Shown: positions 1-7,373 of the stretch, piece after piece | Position numbering within the stretch: the first letter of the stretch is position 1 | Layout: every line of letters begins with the position of its first letter | NCBI GenBank assembly: GCA_041689775.1 | Contig: JBDNFP010000278.1 | Location: forward strand, 1 to 9,734 | Direction of reading: 5' to 3' | Length of the DNA: 9,734 nucleotides | Source: JBDNFP01 sp041689775 | GTDB taxonomy: Bacteria > Bacteroidota > Bacteroidia > Cytophagales > Spirosomataceae | Made by a program: the position numbers and the translations under genes | The notes under the pieces: generated by a model | The model's input: the letters and a program-made list of their open reading frames with translations, nothing else | Told to the model about the DNA's origin: nothing | Database searches by the model: none

Positions 1-84
1 AAGCAGAGCGGACAAGCCAGTGGCACTGGTTTGCCCCAGGGAACTGATCAAATAATCCGTGTATAGATCAAGGTCTGTTTTCAT
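1..84 (-). CDS. Transposase, IS701-like, N-terminal fragment (runs off window)
   Basis: Read on the minus strand from ATG at 84-82, this gives 28 open codons starting MKTDLDLYTDYLISSLGQ and continuing TSATGLSALL to the window edge. I recognise this opening from DDE transposases of the IS701-like/IS4-related group common in Bacteroidota and cyanobacteria, where the N-terminus reads roughly 'DLYTDYLxSSxGQTxATGLSxLL'. The catalytic DDE residues lie outside the window, so activity cannot be judged. There is no clear Shine-Dalgarno sequence; a promoter-like TAAATTTG sits only 4 bases before the ATG. The gene points away from the sigma-factor operon and so marks the left edge of the block. The family name rests on N-terminal resemblance alone. 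Confidence 0.72.
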   Translation of the reverse strand, partial: MKTDLDLYTDYLISSLGQTSATGLSALL

Positions 85-88
85 CTGC

Positions 89-120
89 CAAATTTAATTC
101 GCTTTTTCTATCATATACAA
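89..120 (-). promoter_or_regulatory. Candidate Bacteroidota-type promoter of the left transposase
   Basis: On the minus strand, TAAATTTG (plus coordinates 96-89) matches the Bacteroidota -7 consensus TAnnTTTG exactly. A TTG (120-118) lies 21 bases upstream, slightly more than the usual 19 or so. The -7 box ends 4 bases before the ATG at 84, so transcription would begin at or just inside the start codon and give a leaderless or nearly leaderless mRNA. The motif is visible in the sequence; its function is inferred. Confidence 0.4.
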
Positions 121-134
121 TAGACTTGCGTAAC

Positions 135-252
135 ATCAGATAGTAATGGTAAAAGTAAAAGAAGCAGACATTCTAATGGTACCTAAATACAACATAAAAC
201 TATCATTTTGTGGTACTTATTTGCACATCTCTTCTAAGTAGAATCAGATAGT
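135..252 (+). repeat. 10-bp direct repeat ATCAGATAGT, two copies
   Basis: Identical copies lie at 135-144 and 243-252, starting 108 bases apart, between the left transposase and the sigma gene. They could be remnants of an insertion footprint or operator-like sites, but two 10-base matches in AT-rich sequence may also be chance. Confidence 0.35.
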
Positions 253-387
253 CAGCAATTGATTCCTTTTGCATAAAAAAACCCGAATAAATTTCACTAT
301 TCGACTACGTAGAATTCCTTTCTGACTTGTCTGTATCCAGATCCTTCTGTAATAATTTCAGGAAAAAATAGACAAATTCGTAGCAAT

Positions 388-1056
388 ATGACCAAAAATT
401 TTCCTTCTGATCCAACCAAGAGCCCCAAACATATTGGTCCAATAAAGGGTACTGAACTTGTGCCAGATCGGGAAGCCAATCTACCAGAAGACTCTGAACT
501 ATTCATCCGTAAGACATTCGAAACTGATCCCCAAAAAGGATGTGAATTGTTGTACAGGCTGTATTACTGAGCCATGTGTACCCACGCGGTTCGGTTTGTT
601 TATTCTAAGGAAATTGCCGAAGACATTGTCAGTGAGATCTTTTACTCTTTTTGGAGTAAAAAGATCTACGCCTCGGTAACCACTTCCTATCGGGCCTACT
701 TGTTTCGTTCCGTACGTAATCGCTCGTACAATTATCTTTCCAACGACCTCCGTAAATCGGACCCACTATCAGCCGCGAGTGAAAATATAGTGTCTGAGGC
801 GGAATCTCCCGAGAAAATCATGCAGATGGATGAGCTTCTCGAAATCCTGAATAAACTCATCTCTTCATTACCTCCTCAATGCCAGAAAATATTTCTAATG
901 AATCGCTTTGAAGGGCGTAAAAGCAAAGAAATAGCCGAGGAGCTCAATCTTTCGCCTCGTACGGTAGAAACCCATATTTTCAAAGCCCTTCATGTGCTCA
1001 AAAATGGCCTGAAAAATCAATGGTTTTGGGCTAACACTTTACTTTTTTTCTACTAG
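388..1056 (+). pseudogene. ECF RNA polymerase sigma factor, interrupted by one in-frame TGA
   Basis: This is a sigma-70 family extracytoplasmic-function factor of the Bacteroidota FecI-like type that works with FecR and SusC. From ATG at 388 the frame is open for 60 codons, meets TGA at 568-570, then continues in the same frame for 161 codons (GCC, ATG, and on) to TAG at 1054-1056. Both halves belong to one protein. The first ends in the region 2.1 start (CELLYRLYY); the second carries on with HAVRFVYSKEIAEDIVSEIF (regions 2.1-2.2). Region 2.3-2.4 follows (YRAYLFRSVRNRSYNYL), then region 4 with SLPPQCQKIF and the helix-turn-helix around KSKEIAEELNLSPRTVETHI. Relatives usually have Arg or another residue at the TGA position, so CGA to TGA is the simplest lesion. 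An ATG lies 3 bases after the stop (574), so reinitiation could make a 160-residue form lacking the first region 2.1 helix. The final residues form a short hydrophobic tail. The 5' edge assumes ATG 388. Confidence 0.85.
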
Positions 1057-1112
1057 ATCTACGTAAAATCCACTTCGGATTGGTCTATACCCAGAAGCAT
1101 TCATCATCAGAT

Positions 1113-2126
1113 ATGAAACCTACCGTCAATAAACATATGATTTTCGACTATTTCGCCGGTAAAAGCACCCCCATGCAGAAGAGGCTCATCGGCGAATGGT
1201 TAAGAAAAACCGATAACCAGGAAAAATACTACCAATGGCTCGTAGAGTGGGGAAATCAGTCTCCGCAGTATATTCCTGAGCTAAGCAAGAATCTTGATGA
1301 ATATGTTCGGTTCATGCAGCAGCATCCGGCCGAACTGAACGCTGAAGAAATTCCCGAGCAGGAAGATTTCCAGAAGGCCTCCCGCCCATTTTGGAAAATC
1401 TTTCTGGTAGCGGCTACTCTACTCTTTTCCCTGGGGTTTCTCGGGTGGCAAAATAGGGACACACTAATGTATGAGACCTTTCAAACCAGTTTTAACGAAA
1501 CCGAAAATCTGAAACTTTCCGATGGTACTCAGGTAGTGATGAACGCCAATTCTCAATTACGTGTGCCACGGTTTGGATTCGGCATCAAAACTCGCGAGGT
1601 ACTGCTTTCCGGAGAAGCCAATTTCTCGGTAACCCACACGCTCGACGACCAGAAATTCATTGTCAAGGCAGAAAACAATCTCGAAGTAGTCGTTTTAGGT
1701 ACCGAATTTACCGTGTATTCCCGGCAGCGTGGGTCAAAGGTTGTACTGAACAAAGGAAAAGTACAGCTACGCTACAAAGAAGGGAACAACAATAAAGAGG
1801 TGATGATGAAACCCGGTGATCTGGTAACCCTTGACCCTAAGGGCAGGACCAATGTCCGTAAAACAGCCACTCCCCAAAACTATGCCGCCTGGGCGGCTCA
1901 TCGCTTTGTTTTTGAAGGCACCTCCCTCCATGAACTCACCTATTTGTTTGAAGAAAACTTTGGCTTGAAGATCAAAATTGAAAGCGAAGAACTCAAACAA
2001 ATGACCCTTTACGGCACTTTTCAAGCGGAATCAGCGGAAGAATTACTCAAAGCTTTGACCGATGCGGCAGATCTCACCTATACCCGCGCCAACGATACCA
2101 TCAGCATTGATTACGATCAATATTAA
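1113..2126 (+). CDS. FecR-family anti-sigma factor, inner-membrane signal relay
   Basis: This protein is expected to hold the upstream ECF sigma factor in the cytoplasm and receive the signal from the SusC receptor's STN domain in the periplasm. From ATG 1113 it has 337 residues. The N-terminal cytoplasmic part (about 1-90) contains the FYDYFAGKST-type opening seen here as IFDYFAGKST and a WL/W-rich helix region. One membrane segment follows at about 93-112 (FWKIFLVAATLLFSLGFLGW). The periplasmic FecR domain comes next (about 125-220, with LSDGTQVVMNANSQL, LSGEANFSV and VLGTEFTVY), then a C-terminal STN-like DUF4974 domain (about 265-332, FVFEGTSLHELTYLFEENF). ATG 1113 is preferred over TTG 1080 because the extra 11 residues look unlike the family; ATG 1137 is a further option. 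The gene lies 56 bases after the sigma gene and 32 bases before susC, so it is probably in the same operon. It is intact although its sigma partner is broken. Confidence 0.93.
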   Translation: MKPTVNKHMIFDYFAGKSTPMQKRLIGEWLRKTDNQEKYYQWLVEWGNQSPQYIPELSKNLDEYVRFMQQHPAELNAEEIPEQEDFQKASRPFWKIFLVAATLLFSLGFLGWQNRDTLMYETFQTSFNETENLKLSDGTQVVMNANSQLRVPRFGFGIKTREVLLSGEANFSVTHTLDDQKFIVKAENNLEVVVLGTEFTVYSRQRGSKVVLNKGKVQLRYKEGNNNKEVMMKPGDLVTLDPKGRTNVRKTATPQNYAAWAAHRFVFEGTSLHELTYLFEENFGLKIKIESEELKQMTLYGTFQAESAEELLKALTDAADLTYTRANDTISIDYDQY

Positions 2127-2158
2127 CCAATCACTATTCCTAAACCCAATCCTTTATT

Positions 2159-5100
2159 ATGAAAAAACGATTATCCACTTTACTACTCATGGGGCTAGTC
2201 CTGGGCATTGCGCTTCCTTCGCGTGCTCAGCTATTGGCCAAAGCGCAAACTTCCCCCACGCGGTCGGTTCAGACCGAGCAGGAGAAAATACGGAAGTTAA
2301 AGGATGTACTTAACGACCTGAAAAAACAATACCATGTTGATATCCTGTTCTTCGGTAAAAACATTGAAAATTACAAAGTACCCGCCGAAAGCTACAATCC
2401 TTCGGTGCCGCTGGAAAAGAATCTGGATATGTTGTTAAGTCCTTTGAACCTAAACTTTAAGAAGTCAGGACGTGGAGGGTACGTTATTACCGAAAAGGGC
2501 TCAAACCAAACAACTCCCAAACAGGAGATTGCCTCAGTTGAAAATCAGACTTTGGCTATCCTTGGCAAGAGAATTGCTCCCGCCAATAATACCCTGAGTG
2601 CTACCACGAATGGGGTTGAAGTTTTGGCCGAGAAGATCATCACCGGTAAAGTTACCACCGCCGACGACAACGAACCATTACCCGGCGTTAGTATTCTGAT
2701 CAAAGGTTTACAAAGAGGTACTACCACCGACGTTAAGGGTACATTTTTACTTTCTATTCCGGATGATAACACTACCCTGGTATTCAGCTTTGTGGGGTAT
2801 AAAAGTCAGGAAGTTGTAGTAGGAAACCGCTCGACTCTTGCCATATCACTCGAAACCGATAACAATGCACTTGAAGAAGTAGTAGTGGTCGGCTATGGTA
2901 CCCAAAAGAAAGTTAACGTCATTGGGTCCATCTCTCAGATTACCTCTGATAACATTGAAAACCGCCCCGTTACTCAGGCATCACAGGCCATTACCGGACA
3001 GATGCCCGGTGTGACGGTAACGCAAAGTACGGGTAGACCCGGCCAAAGTGCGGGACAAATCAGAGTACGGGGAGTGGGTTCGTTTGGAGCCACGCCCAAT
3101 GCCCTCGTTTTGATTGACGGCATACCTGGTGACATGAACGATATCAACCCCAACGACATCAAAACCATTTCTGTGTTAAAGGATGCTTCGTCGGCTGCTA
3201 TTTACGGAGCACGGTCGGCCAACGGCGTTATATTGATTACCACCAAAATGGGAACTTCCGATAAATTATCGGTTAGTTATGATGGCTACACTGGATTCAA
3301 CAGCGCCACGGCGTTGCCCGATTTCGTCAACTCCTGGGAATACGCCGAAATGTTTAATGTCGCTTCCGGCAGTAATAGTTTCTCGGCGGATGATGTAGCC
3401 AAGTACCGCTCCCAAAGCGACCCGGACAACTACCCCAACACCCGGTTTCTGGAAGATCTGTTTTCACGCAATGGACAACAAACCTCACATACTGTTACTC
3501 TGAACGGTGGCAATGAGAATAATAGATTTTTCTTATCCGGGGGAGTGTTGCAACAACAAGGAATTATCGAGAAAAACAGCTACCAACGATTTAACCAAAG
3601 GCTTAACCTCCAAAACAAGATTGGCAGAAATTTGGAGCTAACCACCCGACTATCCGGTACGATTGATAACAGAAAAGAGCCTCAGGCTACCGGAAACAAA
3701 GGAGGAGAGCTTACGGATCAACTTATTCAGAATGCAGTTAGATACCCGGCCATATTTCTTGGTCAGGCCTCCAACGGAGATTTTGGCATCGGCCCGGAAA
3801 GCGGAGGTACACCCGTGGCATGGCTCGCCTCTCAATCGTATCTTAGAGCTCCTACATCCCGTTTTGGTATCAATACCAAACTAGACTGGAAGCCGTTAAA
3901 CGGACTAATAATTTCGGCCATTGGTGGCTATAACTTCTCTCTTTTTGAGCGGAGATCGTACCGTGCTTCCCAACGACTGAACGACGCCATCACGCTGAAC
4001 CAATCGAACCTTACCCAAGCGAGCAACAAGGAAATTTACAAAACCATGCAGTTTCTCGCTGAGTACAACAAAGAAATCAATAACCACTTTTTGAGTATTC
4101 TCGGGGGGTATTCTTTTGAAAATCAAGAATACAGCTATTTTACGGGTTATCGTCAGAATTTCCCCAGCAACGACTATACCGTACTTGATCTTGGAGGACT
4201 GGAAAATCAGCAATCCAACGGATTCGATGAGGGCTGGGCTATCCAATCCCTGTTTTCAAGATTTAAGTATAGCTTTAAAGAAAAATATCTCTTCGAAGTT
4301 ACCGTCCGGAATGACGGTTCATCACGGTTTCCGAGTGGCCAAAAATACGCATTATTTCCATCGGCTGCGGTGGGATGGCGCGTCGTGCAGGAGCCCTTCA
4401 TGAAGCCCCTTACGTGGATATCTGATTTGAAATTAAAGGCATCCTACGGTGTACTTGGCAACCAGAATATTGGTAACTATCCCTACCAGCAAGTACTGGC
4501 AGCGGGACGAAACTACCCTTTTGGAAACACGCTTACTACCGGTGCTGCTTACTCCGTTTATACTGATCCAAACATCAGATGGGAATCTACAAAAACCCTT
4601 GATTTTGGTATTGAATCAGCTTTTTTTAATAATAAGCTACTATTCAATGTTACCTATTTTGACCGAAAAACCAATGATATTCTGTTCACACCAACATCCA
4701 GCGTTTCCGCTATCCTGGGGGTTGGAATTGGAGAAACGAATACCGGTGGTATGCAAAATTCCGGTTGGGAGTTTGACGTGAGCCACCGAAACCGGTTTAA
4801 AGATTTCGGCTACAGTATAAACGGAAACTTTTCTATCATAAATAATAAAGTAGTAACCCTCGGGTTGGGTAATGTAGCACAGCCGAATGGACTCGTAGGT
4901 AATGGTTCTGACCTGTTTATTGGGTATCCGATGCAAATGTATTACGGGTATCTTTCTGATGGTGTCTTTCTCAGCAGTGATGATATTGCCAGCTGGCCAA
5001 ACCAAAAAGCGGTAACGCCAAACGCTCAGCCGGGCGACTTCCGGTACAAGGATATCAACGGACCGGATGGCGTTCCAGACGGGAAAGTAGATCCTATCTA

Positions 5101-5614
5101 TGACCGTACCTATCTGGGTAGTCAGATACCAAAGTATACGTTCGGTGCTAACATCGGTTTTACCTATAAGTCATTTGATTTTTCTACATTCCTGCAAGGC
5201 GTATCCGGTGTGAGCGGTCGGCTAAGCGGATACGCAGGAGAAGCATTGAATAACCTGGGTAATATTCAACGGTGGCAAATGGACGGACGTTTTAACCCGG
5301 ATAACCCGACCCGCTACCCTGAATACCCCCGATTAGAAGTAATTACAAACAGTGGCACTCCCAATACCGTCACATCTGACTTCTGGGTATTAGATGCTTC
5401 TTATCTTCGTATAAAGAACATGCAGCTAGGGTATAGTTTACCTGAAAAATGGCTTAAACCTCTGCGTATCACTAAAAGCAGAATTTATGTAAGTGCCGAG
5501 AACTTGCTGACATTTAGCAAGTACAGAAATGGCTGGGATCCTGAAATAAACGGTGGCGGAGCCTACTACCCCATCCTGAGAACGGTAACATTCGGCATTA
5601 ACCTCAAACTTTAA
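2159..5614 (+). CDS. SusC-type TonB-dependent outer-membrane receptor with STN domain
   Basis: This is an outer-membrane beta-barrel transporter (1151 residues) that pairs with SusD and is energised by TonB. A signal peptide spans about residues 1-23 (MKKRLSTLLLMGLVLGIALP, probable cut after SRA). An STN domain at about 45-113 (IRKLKDVLNDLKKQYHVDIL to GGYVITEK) marks it as a signalling receptor that speaks to FecR. A carboxypeptidase-regulatory-like domain lies at about 160-232 (ITGKVTTADDNEPLPGVSIL, FSFVGYKSQEVVV). The TonB box/SusC signature LEEVVVVGYGTQKKVNVIGS lies at about 238-257. The plug contains QAITGQMPGV, VLIDGIPG and KDASSAAIYGARSANGVILI, and the barrel runs to the C-terminal LRTVTFGINLKL. 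Length and domain order are normal for the family. It sits 32 bases after fecR and 6 bases before susD. The substrate cannot be read from the sequence; the neighbouring phosphoesterase hints at a phosphate ester. No frameshift or internal stop is seen. Confidence 0.96.
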   Translation: MKKRLSTLLLMGLVLGIALPSRAQLLAKAQTSPTRSVQTEQEKIRKLKDVLNDLKKQYHVDILFFGKNIENYKVPAESYNPSVPLEKNLDMLLSPLNLNFKKSGRGGYVITEKGSNQTTPKQEIASVENQTLAILGKRIAPANNTLSATTNGVEVLAEKIITGKVTTADDNEPLPGVSILIKGLQRGTTTDVKGTFLLSIPDDNTTLVFSFVGYKSQEVVVGNRSTLAISLETDNNALEEVVVVGYGTQKKVNVIGSISQITSDNIENRPVTQASQAITGQMPGVTVTQSTGRPGQSAGQIRVRGVGSFGATPNALVLIDGIPGDMNDINPNDIKTISVLKDASSAAIYGARSANGVILITTKMGTSDKLSVSYDGYTGFNSATALPDFVNSWEYAEMFNVASGSNSFSADDVAKYRSQSDPDNYPNTRFLEDLFSRNGQQTSHTVTLNGGNENNRFFLSGGVLQQQGIIEKNSYQRFNQRLNLQNKIGRNLELTTRLSGTIDNRKEPQATGNKGGELTDQLIQNAVRYPAIFLGQASNGDFGIGPESGGTPVAWLASQSYLRAPTSRFGINTKLDWKPLNGLIISAIGGYNFSLFERRSYRASQRLNDAITLNQSNLTQASNKEIYKTMQFLAEYNKEINNHFLSILGGYSFENQEYSYFTGYRQNFPSNDYTVLDLGGLENQQSNGFDEGWAIQSLFSRFKYSFKEKYLFEVTVRNDGSSRFPSGQKYALFPSAAVGWRVVQEPFMKPLTWISDLKLKASYGVLGNQNIGNYPYQQVLAAGRNYPFGNTLTTGAAYSVYTDPNIRWESTKTLDFGIESAFFNNKLLFNVTYFDRKTNDILFTPTSSVSAILGVGIGETNTGGMQNSGWEFDVSHRNRFKDFGYSINGNFSIINNKVVTLGLGNVAQPNGLVGNGSDLFIGYPMQMYYGYLSDGVFLSSDDIASWPNQKAVTPNAQPGDFRYKDINGPDGVPDGKVDPIYDRTYLGSQIPKYTFGANIGFTYKSFDFSTFLQGVSGVSGRLSGYAGEALNNLGNIQRWQMDGRFNPDNPTRYPEYPRLEVITNSGTPNTVTSDFWVLDASYLRIKNMQLGYSLPEKWLKPLRITKSRIYVSAENLLTFSKYRNGWDPEINGGGAYYPILRTVTFGINLKL

Positions 5615-5620
5615 CTACCC

Positions 5621-7273
5621 ATGAAATTACATAAAAACATAGCAAATTTAGGTTGCTACCTACTCACGGTGTTCCTTACAGTTATTTCCTTTTCCTGCGA
5701 AAGCGAATTAGAAAAATTTCCGAGTAACTCCTTTGCCAAGGATAACTTCTGGACTTCCGAATCCAACGCCAACATCGCCTTAACGGGAGTTTATCGCGGT
5801 TCCATCAATTACGGCACCCAAGTAGTACCCTCTGATTGGTGGACCTACTGCGGTATCGTTTTTCTAGAATTTGCTACCGATAATCTCTACGATCGGCGAG
5901 GAGATAATTCAACGCAAAACCGGTTGACCAATGGCACCCTACTCCCCAATAATAATGTCATTGGTGGGTATTGGAGCGGCTCTTACAAACGGGTTACCAT
6001 TTGTAACGATTTCCTTGAAAATATTGAAAAAGTACCAATGGAAAAGACCAAGATTGACCGATTAAAAGCGGAAGCAAGGTTCATACGGGCGGCTCAATAC
6101 TATTACTTGTCCCAGTACTTCGGTTCGGTACCCCTCGTTCAGAAAACCCTCACCCCCGAAGAGGCAAACAACGTCGACAAAGCACCCAAAAGCGAGGTAG
6201 TTCAGTTCATTATTTCAGAATTCACGGCGGCGGCCCAGGCACTTCCTAACTTTGGAAAATTAGGCGCTTCTGAAACTGGACGGGCTAGTAAGCAAGCAGC
6301 CCTAGGCTTTTTAGGCCGAATCTATTTGAGTGAAAAAAAATACACCGAAGCAGCTGCGGCGTTTAAGCAAATCATGGATTTGGGTGAAAATCAGATTGAC
6401 CCCAACTATCAGTCTATTTTCTTGCCATCCAATGAAAACAGCAGCGAGAATATATTCAGTGTGCAGTACCTGGGCGGTCAGGCTGGGAATGCCCTTACCC
6501 AGCACGCATTCCCAGCCGTGTCGTCGGGTTGGCACATTGTGAACCCCCTAGGTAACCTGGCCGATGCCTATGGCTTCGATGACGGCACACCGCTATCCTA
6601 CACCGATCCTCGGTTTAGCGTAAGCAATATGGGTAAAAACCGCGATCCACGTTTCCGGTACAATCTCATTTGGGATGGAGCGAAGTTTGGCAATAAAACC
6701 TATGTGTGTCACCCAGACTCTACGAGATCACTGGATCAACTTACCTACTCCAAGCAGGCAACCAGAACTGGCTACGGATTAAGGAAGTTTTTTGATGAAA
6801 ATTTCAGTGGTAACCTCCAACTGGACTATGGTGGAAATATCCCCGTCCTACGCTATGCCGAGGTACTATTGAGCTATCTTGAAGCCGAATTAGAAGCCGG
6901 TAAACCCATCACTCAGGAGCTACTAGATTTGACAATTAACAAAGTCAGAGGCCGGGCCTCGGTTAATCTGCCTCCTCTGCAAGCAATGCCCGCCGCGCAG
7001 CTACGCCCAATTATGCGTAACGAACGCCGTATTGAGCTTGCTTTCGAAGGGCACCGCTTATGGGATATTTTCCGGTGGAAAATCGGCAAAGAAGTATTGG
7101 TAGGAGATTTCTGGGGAGCGCCTTTCCCTAACTCTACCTTACTGCCTAAAACTTCCAGAAAGCAGGATCCCCAGAAGCGTTGGTTTGTAACGTCCAAAAA
7201 CTTCCGGGATTCGGACTACCAATGGCCAATCCCCCAGTCTGAGATTGACGTCAATCCTAAATTGGCCAATTAA
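5621..7273 (+). CDS. SusD/RagB-family surface lipoprotein, substrate-binding partner of SusC
   Basis: This is a 550-residue surface lipoprotein that acts as the lid over the SusC barrel and helps capture ligand. The signal peptide ends in a lipobox-like ISFSC with the lipidated Cys at residue 26, followed by acidic ESELE, which suits surface export in Bacteroidota. Family marks include NFWTSESNANIALTGVYRG (43-60), the TPR-like helix LKAEARFIRAAQYYYLSQYF (148-167), QAALGFLGRIYLSEKKYTEA (225-244), RYAEVLLSYLEAELEAG (411-427) and the signature RNERRIELAFEGHRLWDIFR (467-486). The C-terminus YQWPIPQSEIDVNPKLAN stops a few residues short of the frequent 'NPxLxQNPGY' ending, a minor difference. It starts 6 bases after susC, so the two are surely co-transcribed. 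A strong hairpin begins 8 bases after its stop codon, which probably ends or weakens the operon transcript here. Confidence 0.96.
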   Translation: MKLHKNIANLGCYLLTVFLTVISFSCESELEKFPSNSFAKDNFWTSESNANIALTGVYRGSINYGTQVVPSDWWTYCGIVFLEFATDNLYDRRGDNSTQNRLTNGTLLPNNNVIGGYWSGSYKRVTICNDFLENIEKVPMEKTKIDRLKAEARFIRAAQYYYLSQYFGSVPLVQKTLTPEEANNVDKAPKSEVVQFIISEFTAAAQALPNFGKLGASETGRASKQAALGFLGRIYLSEKKYTEAAAAFKQIMDLGENQIDPNYQSIFLPSNENSSENIFSVQYLGGQAGNALTQHAFPAVSSGWHIVNPLGNLADAYGFDDGTPLSYTDPRFSVSNMGKNRDPRFRYNLIWDGAKFGNKTYVCHPDSTRSLDQLTYSKQATRTGYGLRKFFDENFSGNLQLDYGGNIPVLRYAEVLLSYLEAELEAGKPITQELLDLTINKVRGRASVNLPPLQAMPAAQLRPIMRNERRIELAFEGHRLWDIFRWKIGKEVLVGDFWGAPFPNSTLLPKTSRKQDPQKRWFVTSKNFRDSDYQWPIPQSEIDVNPKLAN

Positions 7274-7281
7274 AAAACACG

Positions 7282-7333
7282 AAAAGTGCGGTAAGAGGGT
7301 AAACTAAGGCTTACCCTCTTACCGCACTTTTTT
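7282..7333 (+). terminator. Rho-independent terminator with a perfect 21-bp stem
   Basis: The arms at 7282-7302 and 7311-7331 are exact reverse complements, with an 8-base loop ACTAAGGC (7303-7310). A run of six T (7328-7333) overlaps the 3' arm. It begins 8 bases after the susD stop and lies 41 bases before the phosphoesterase start, so it should separate the two transcripts or cut read-through. The four A at the base of the stem give only a short T-run on the other strand, so it probably acts on the plus strand. Confidence 0.93.
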
Positions 7334-7373
7334 GTCCCTAAATAGATTTTTGGCTTCTACAAAAACGATACCC

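Larger units (their letters stand above)
85..387. other. Gene-free, AT-rich stretch between left IS and sigma gene
   Basis: No plausible gene is seen on either strand. The stretch should contain the outer end and terminal inverted repeat of the left insertion sequence plus the promoter of the sigma gene. Neither can be fixed, because the other end of the element is outside the window and no convincing TTG-N19-TAnnTTTG match points to 388. Short repeats are visible: ATCAGATAGT twice (135-144, 243-252) and TGGTA-containing words near 146, 176 and 211. On the minus strand, TATTCGGGTTTTTTT (about 291-277) resembles a terminator tail, but its stem is only six mostly A/T pairs. Confidence 0.6.

Noticed and set aside
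273..302. Minus-strand terminator near TATTCGGGTTTTTTT
   Set aside because: The stem is only CGAATA/TATTCG with an 8-base loop, and no minus-strand gene lies upstream of it that would need termination.
568..570. TGA read as an amino acid (recoded genetic code or selenocysteine)
   Set aside because: No other in-frame TGA occurs in fecR, susC or susD, and Trp is encoded by TGG throughout. No selenocysteine insertion hairpin is apparent after 570, and selenocysteine is not expected in a sigma factor.
1060..1085. Hairpin AATCC-ACTTC-GGATT between sigma gene and fecR as a terminator or attenuator
   Set aside because: The stem has only five pairs and no T-run follows; the short gap fits a simple operon.
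3905..4246. Minus-strand open frames inside susC, such as this 113-codon one
   Set aside because: They lie opposite a strongly supported coding sequence, have no recognisable domains and show no start signals. The same holds for the antisense frames in 4640-5005, 8046-8501 and 8953-9369.
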